Shown piece after piece: positions 58,275 through 64,000 of a DNA stretch of 64,000 nt (positions are counted from its first letter, which is position 1; each line of letters begins with the position of its first letter). This DNA comes from Anseranas semipalmata. Its lineage: Eukaryota; Chordata; Aves; Anseriformes; Anseranatidae. Under the pieces are notes generated by a model. That model saw only the letters and a program-made list of their open reading frames with translations. It was not told the origin of the DNA and ran no database searches. The stretch is taken from assembly GCA_013399115.1 (NCBI GenBank), contig VXAA01001508.1, forward strand, positions 652,652 to 716,651. Direction: 5' to 3'. Position numbers and translations under genes: made by a program.

Positions 58275-60404
58275 TAAGCACTTAACATTCTTTTTTCTAT
58301 AATTTTCCCTGTTTTGAGATTTAAAATAATATTTTTCTTTAACATAATTTGGTTAGCTGACAAATACAGATGTGACTTTTTCACTGTTAAGTAAATAAAA
58401 AGTGTTGTTGTGTCAACAAAGAGTTCTTTAGCAAGTGAGCTTTTATACCTTCAGAAATGAACAAGAACTAGAATGTCACAAATATTTCAGCCCCTAGAAC
58501 GTGAAAATGCAAAGAAAAAAGAGGCAAAAATAAATGGAATTCAGAAGAAAATTTATGGTTTTTTTTTCCTATATGCATGTTTTTCTCTTTGAAGGTTTAA
58601 CTGGGAGTTATTCTTCTTGATTGGATTATTGACAGAAGTTAAAAGTAGCTAGATATTATCTCACTGACATTCAAATTCCTAAATCCCCTAAGATTTTTGA
58701 TTCTCCTGGTCCTTCTATTCACATTAGCAAGCTCATCTCTAAATGATAACAGGGCGATAGAGCATTGTGCAATGAGCTACAACTAAATGCAATGAATTGT
58801 GAGATTTCATCCAGTCAAAAGAAGGACGGAAGTTCTGCGTAGTCACTGTAATATGGAGAGGGGATGATTTGTGAGTTCAGCAAAGGGCCTGAACCATCAA
58901 GGATTTGTGCGTTAAGTCGGAATTGGGTGAGAATTGGTAGGAACTATTTCTGGTCTTTGATTGGTGATGACTGAAAGAAGGCTCACTGGATCTTGGAGGC
59001 CACCACTGTCTTCAAGACAATCTACTCCTTTCCATCCAGGAGTATGAGCAAAAGATTTAGCTTACATTTCCAGCAAGAAAAGCAATACAAGACAGAGCAT
59101 CTCAGCAGCTGGCTGTGTCCAGGGCACGTGGGGACACTCCAGTGGAGGTGCATAAGATGTACACACCACAGTAGCAGACTCTTCAGGGGCTGGCCTCATG
59201 CCAGCCAGGAACAAGACACCGTGTCTCTTGCTGCAGTTCATTACATAGGTTTATGGAGGCTTTATGGACCGTTACAAAGATCTGATGTGGATTTTAAATA
59301 CGAAGCAACATGGGGTACTCTAGTGCCTTTATGGCTATCTTTGCCTTGTTTCAATGAAATGTTTGAAAAGGGAAAGCTAGGCCCCCTGCCAAAGCACTGT
59401 GAAAGCCAGAAAAAACAAGGGGATTAACAGATATGCTCTCTCAGGATCAAGCAAGTCTGTGGTACTTCTAGTGGGAATGGATAGATGCCCACATAATTTT
59501 TCCTGCTTAAAAGTTTTGTGCTACTCCTTATACATGTTAAACAAATATCAGGCATCCTTAAACTTCGGGATCTACTCTTACGTCATCAGTCCTGCCATCC
59601 ATCAGTCAAAAATGCAAAACTTTTCATCAAGCGTTTATCTCTGCCAGTTCATTTCTCAGCTCTGAAAAGCACGATTGGTCTCCAAGTCTTTGGTGGATGT
59701 TCTGCTGGTAGAAAATTAGCTCCATGGAAGGGTAAATGGAGTTATCAAGGAGCATACGGGTGGCCAGATGGAGAATGTAAACACAGAGAAAAAGCTGGAT
59801 GAAGAATAAGGCTGAAAGATTGTGTGGATGGATGGACAGTGATTCACTATGGACAGATGGAAACTGAAGCTGTTTGGAAAACAGAATTTCTGTTCAACTG
59901 TGACACACTGGAATTTGTTTCCATTCAGAATGAGAAAAAAGTCAATACGCTGGCATTTTTTAACAAAATGGAAATGTTACTCCCCCCAGAAATAGTTTCA
60001 GAAACAAGGACAAGTTCAAAAAAATTTAAACTTAGTAATGTAACATGAAATATGTTTTGAAATGCTAGACATAAACATGCCATAATTAATATTCTCTAGG
60101 ATATAAAGGTTGATGTGAAATAGAAAGCTGAAGCTTAATGTGACACCTTGGACAGCAATGGGAAACATATTATATTAAAAATAAACAAACATTTACAAAA
60201 TATTTTAATTTGTTACAGAAATACATTGTTCCAAAAGAAAAGAAAAAAAAAAAAAGACTTCCATTCCTAATCATTGCAACCTCTTCTAAATGATTCATGA
60301 AATAAATAGTCTGAAAAGGTTCAGTCAAGTATGGTGGAGGGCTTTAAAATGGACAGAGGGTGAAATGGTGGAAAGGTGTCAAAGACGTGTTTCTGAAAGT
60401 GTGA
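58275..60404. other. Unique noncoding block
   Basis: No transposon is recognised. An open frame of 144 codons on plus (58993-59427) overlaps a second of 88 codons. Neither has a recognisable domain, signal peptide or repeat. An A-rich run lies near 60238-60255. The frames are treated as chance. Confidence 0.5.
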
Positions 60405-60475
60405 AATTGTCCCATTGCAGTCAGTGACAATTCTTATAAACCTCAGTAGGACCAGCTGGGAGTTCGCTCCAAGCT
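60405..60475. repeat. Possible relic of an ancient amniote repeat (weak)
   Basis: TCCCATTGCAGTCAGTGACA followed by CCTCAGTAGGACCAG resembles a decayed CCATTGAAGTCAATGG motif pair, part of an old repeat frequent in sauropsids. The copy is short and diverged, so chance is possible. Confidence 0.3.
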
Positions 60476-60479
60476 GGCA

Positions 60480-62039
60480 GTGTCTAATGGAAAACCGTAA
60501 GTCACCTCAGCCTGTCCCAGGATGGGGGAGGAAGGCTTCCAGAGCAGCTATCACATGCAGTTTGGTGCCAGGCTTTCCAGATGATGTTCCCAAACATCCC
60601 TGCACTCCAATTTACTGCTTTGCGAAGAGGCCAAGCCAGACTTCATCTGCCAGAGGTTTTGTTTAACTTGACTTTTCCTTTCTGTAGGAACATCCTTTGT
60701 GATTCCCTAAAACATACCCATTACTATGAATGGCTGTTTTGCACACAGGAGTCTGATGGGATAAGTTCTGCTTTCAGCTGCCAAATTGTTAAATGATCAA
60801 TGAATAATAAATCACCCCCTGAACTGTGCCCATGTTCTGCTGTCGCGGGTGATACAGTGCACTCCATCCTTGGGATGTAGCCCCTTGTTTACGGGAAAAA
60901 GGCAAAAACAACAAGGACTCGACACCAGCCTGCTAAGAAGGAGGAAAACAACACATTTCTGCTATGTTGCCATTGTTTTGGAGCCCTTCTGCAGCAAATC
61001 CAGGTATATTCTCTTCAAAACAAAACTGCCCAGAGACTGCATAACAGGAGAAAATGCAACACCAAAGCAAAAGAAATATATGAAGAAAGAAACGGAGCCC
61101 CAGAGGTGTGGCCGAAGGTCTGGAGAATGAGTGGGAGTCTGTGCACCTCCAACAAATCAGACACTTTATAAAATGGAGCTGCTAGGACATGGCAGCCTCA
61201 GCTTTCTTACGATTTGCTCATTTCTGCAGGAATCACACCGATTTTTCCTCTAGTACCCCTTCTTAATTTGGTATGGAAGGAAAAAATGCCCTTTTTTGAG
61301 TCAGCAAGGCTTTAACCCAGAGGGAGGAGCACTGAGAGAGTAGCTAGGGGGCCTGAGGGGAAGGCCATGGAGTTGTAGATAAGGGGCTGGGAGGGTCATG
61401 AAACCACCTTCCAGATCAGCTTTCCACTCACAGCAGTGACACCAACACACAGTGCATCTCTTATTTTTCATTCCATGTCTTGTTTTTCATCGATCCCTTG
61501 CAAGAGGCAGCTGGCTGGTGCGATTGTCCAAGTAGGAGGGCACACGAGCAACAGATTTGTGCCTTGGTGCTGAATTTTGGTGAAGGTTCTTTTCCCATGC
61601 TGAGAGGGGCCCACGAACATCCTCTGCCGTGTCGCATTCTGCAGCAGGACTTGTTGCATATTCTAATTCCCGCTGGCTCCCTGATTTAGTGCTACAGCTA
61701 ATGCTTTTGATGTCAGCCTGAGTGAGATAGAAAGGTTTAAAAATTCATAGCTGACCTTTCCCTGACACGTTTAGTTTCCGTTAGGCAAGCGCTGCGTGGC
61801 AGGTCCAGGGAGGGGAGGGCAGATTTTTAGTCTGAGTTGCCTTTTTCTTAAAACAAGAGAAAGCATTCGGGGTGCAGGGGGAGTTAGCATTTCAGTTCTG
61901 TACGGGAGAAGAAAGGGAGACAGGGATGAAAATTAAACCAAAGGAGAGATGCCTCAAAAGCAGAGGACAGGCTTATGAAAAATATATACCTTTACCAAAG
62001 GAAGATGGAATACAAATTGGATCCCTTTTAAAAATATGG
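60480..62039. other. Unique noncoding block
   Basis: No gene recognised. A MIR-like phrase at 61078-61110 (AAACGGAGCCCCAGAGG) is too short to annotate. Open frames are below 95 codons. Confidence 0.5.
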
Positions 62040-62113
62040 CTTTAAAACAGACGTTTTAAAGGGTGGGAAGGGGGGTTGAGGAGGGAGGGAGAGAGGGGGG
62101 AAAGAGAGGGGGG
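62040..62113 (+). repeat. Perfect 9-base-stem hairpin abutting a G-rich purine tract
   Basis: CTTTAAAAC-AGAC-GTTTTAAAG (62040-62061) is a perfect inverted repeat. It runs directly into GGGTGGGAAGGGGGG and further G runs to 62113, with at least four runs of three or more G separated by 1-7 bases, which fits the usual G-quadruplex pattern. The function is unknown. Confidence 0.6.
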
Positions 62114-62324
62114 AAAAATGTCTCTTAAATGTGTTCAGAACATTTCTGCAGCCTGCAGAGCTGGGATTGTTTATTAGAAGATAAGATAGTGAAAAATGTA
62201 TTTTGCAGAAAGAAAATAGTAAAGCTGGTTTCCCGGCAGATAAGAAGCCAAATTTCTATTTTATGCTCAGTTGAATGATTCAGTTACATTATCTGGGAGG
62301 CAGCAGTGAAATAACACCCTTCGG

Positions 62325-62480
62325 AAATGAGGCTGCGAGGACAGGCGGCTCAGAGGCGGCAGCTGCGGCCCCCACCCAGCAGCTCCGGCCCCCAGCCCAG
62401 GGATGCCCCTGGGGGCCCAACCCTCCCTGAGCCTGAGCCTGCGCAGCTCTGGAGCTGGGAAGACGCAGGATTAGTGCTCG
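62325..62480. other. Small GC-rich pocket with a 20-base tandem duplication
   Basis: The block is GC-rich with several CpGs. GCAGCTGCGGCCCCCACCCA (62359-62378) is followed directly by a near copy (62379-62398) matching at 18 of 20. Overlapping frames exist (132 codons minus, 87 plus) without domains. It could be a small GC-rich enhancer or promoter-like patch; no exon follows that I can recognise. Confidence 0.4.
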
Positions 62481-62484
62481 TGTC

Positions 62485-63289
62485 TTCCTGCGATCCGCTG
62501 GTGCTGCTGTTTTGTAAGCAACGCTTCTGGTTGTTCGGGGGGGCTCCTTCATTCTTGCCACAATGCAGCCTGCCTGGGACTGTGGCTTAGAAGAATCGAC
62601 AGGAGAAGAGAAGGGACCCACGCAGACACAACTGCTGTCCGTGTCTCTGCAGGAGGACTGCAGGGCCTGGAGTGACGGCAGGATCATGCTGTTTTTCTCT
62701 CCGCATCGCCTTTCCGTTTTTCAAGTCTGATGTCCACAGAGGCAGCTACTGTATTGTGTGGGAGAACTAACGTGACATATGCCAGGACATGTGTTTTTGC
62801 AATTTTACAATGAGTTCTGCAGCATTTGGGATTCTCCTCAGAGCTCCAGCTTCAGGAAAAAGGCAAAAGCAAAGAGGAAAAAAGGAAATGGGAAAAAGAA
62901 AGTAGAACTTACTTAGCATTCTGGCCGTGAAGAACAGCCTGTTTATATGAAATAAGTACCCTTTTTAGTCTCAAAATCCAGTAAAGAAATCGGTATTGTT
63001 ATTTTGAAATAAAAACTCCACAGAGTAAGCACAAGAAACATCTCTGCCCTTTTTTACCCCAGGATTCTTAAATGACAGACTCTCCTGTTTTGATTGCCCA
63101 AGGTTGGCAATATTATTTGCTGTGGTCCTTAGGAGACTTTACTTTTGTTTTTCTTTCCCTTAATATAAATGTCATTCCTTCTTAAAGCTTATGGCTCCCT
63201 CTGTAAATGAAGAAACAAACGAAGCATGTGGCACATTAGTGCCAATCTTTTCCTTGCACTAGAGGCTCTGGCTTACAACAGTGGTTATT
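62485..63289. other. Unique noncoding sequence
   Basis: Nothing recognisable apart from purine-rich runs near 62870-62905. Confidence 0.5.
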
Positions 63290-63480
63290 GTGTCCTTGAT
63301 AAGTCCATTTTTTATTTACTGAGCCATTTAATTCATGATTTATGATTTGTACGGGCCTGTCCACACTGATCATCCAAAGAGAAAGCCACTATTAAAGGAC
63401 AAAGCAGCTCTCTGCAAGTTTTTACAGTCTTTGTCATGGGCGATCTGAGCTGCCAACAGAAGCTACATCAGACTTTGAGC
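63290..63480. promoter_or_regulatory. Candidate conserved noncoding element
   Basis: Unique AT-rich block: TTTTTTATTTACTGAGCC, TTTAATTCATGATTTATGAT, then GGGCCTGTCCACACTGATCA and TTTGTCATGGGCGATCTGAG. Non-repetitive with retained CpGs. Inference only. Confidence 0.25.
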
Positions 63481-63484
63481 TGAT

Positions 63485-64000
63485 GTATGGGTTCAGGTGT
63501 TAAGCGTACAGCTTGGAGTACGTAAAATCAAACTCCTGCATTAGGGATTGTGGAGGAGAATGTTTTTCTGGGTGAGACCAAGGTGTGATGGCAGCCGTGT
63601 CCACGATGTAGTGAGGGAGCTGGCAATGGGCTTGTCCTCTTCAACTTGATGGTTTTTAGTGGCCTGTTTGGATGACTAATGATTGTTATCCAGGTACTAG
63701 TGGGCAGATATATCACATTAATTGACTTATAATGACGTCTTGGATAATGGCATGATTTGGAAAATTAAGAACTGAATGCCATGGGGAAAAAAGAACTGTT
63801 TATCGAGCAGAAAGTGTATATCTATGTAGAGGCATGTATCACCAGAAATAAGATGGTGATTCAAAGAGTGAAACGGAGAAAATATTCCTTCTTAACCAAC
63901 ACAGATTTGAATATGCCTTGAGGGTCTGTATTTGATTACCTGTATAATATTATGCTTTATTATGCAATTTACAGCTTAAGGTTCCGATTAAGACTGAATT
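63485..64000. other. Unique noncoding sequence to window end
   Basis: AT-rich single-copy sequence. No gene, RNA or transposon recognised. Confidence 0.5.

Noticed and set aside
58993..59427. 144-codon plus frame
   Set aside because: No domain, and no evidence of splicing or retroposition (no poly-A tail or target-site duplication seen).
61078..61110. AAACGGAGCCCCAGAGG, MIR-like phrase
   Set aside because: Flanks do not continue the MIR order convincingly.

Overview
This window looks like a gene-free stretch of a vertebrate nuclear chromosome, most likely from a bird. The recognisable repeats are amniote families: CR1 LINE fragments, degenerate MIR-type CORE-SINEs and an old palindromic repeat. 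One CR1 piece encodes a reverse-transcriptase tail of the type common in birds. Repeats occupy only a few kilobases of 64 kb, which fits a bird better than a mammal, turtle or crocodilian. Two single ambiguous bases (34582 and 37335) show that this is assembled sequence. The organism call is inference; no gene anchors it.

I found no protein-coding exon, tRNA, rRNA, known microRNA, CRISPR array or bacterial-type operon. Many short open frames occur on both strands. The longest are about 190 codons on the minus strand at 17197-17769, 173 codons on plus at 39473-39994, 167 codons on minus at 37918-38421 and 164 codons on plus at 4470-4964. None resembles a protein family I know, and several run through homopolymers or repeats. 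I treat the window as intergenic, or possibly as a long intron.

Layout. 1-15 kb: unique sequence with a few simple repeats and one ancient repeat near 1.9 kb. 15-20 kb: an array of four heat-shock-factor-type half-sites (15804-15821), inverted repeats near 16.65 and 16.8 kb, a MIR relic at 17.65 kb, and a palindromic ancient repeat at 20.2 kb. 19-28 kb: several blocks that read like constrained noncoding DNA, including a long imperfect hairpin at 24.26-24.32 kb and three small hairpins at 27.83-27.92 kb. 28-34 kb: a GC-rich pocket and pyrimidine or G tracts. 34-47 kb: CR1 pieces at 34.6, 36.1-36.7, 40.8 and 46.1-46.7 kb, and a well-preserved MIR at 44.95 kb. 47-58 kb: a hairpin pair next to a T19 tract, four more MIR relics or relic pairs, and CR1 pieces at 54.3 and 57.6-58.3 kb. 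58-64 kb: mostly unique sequence, with a hairpin joined to a G-rich tract at 62.04 kb and a small GC-rich pocket at 62.35 kb.

No genes act together here. Any function would be cis-regulatory, and the best tests are cross-species conservation, chromatin data and RNA data. I do not see evidence for a new multi-gene system.
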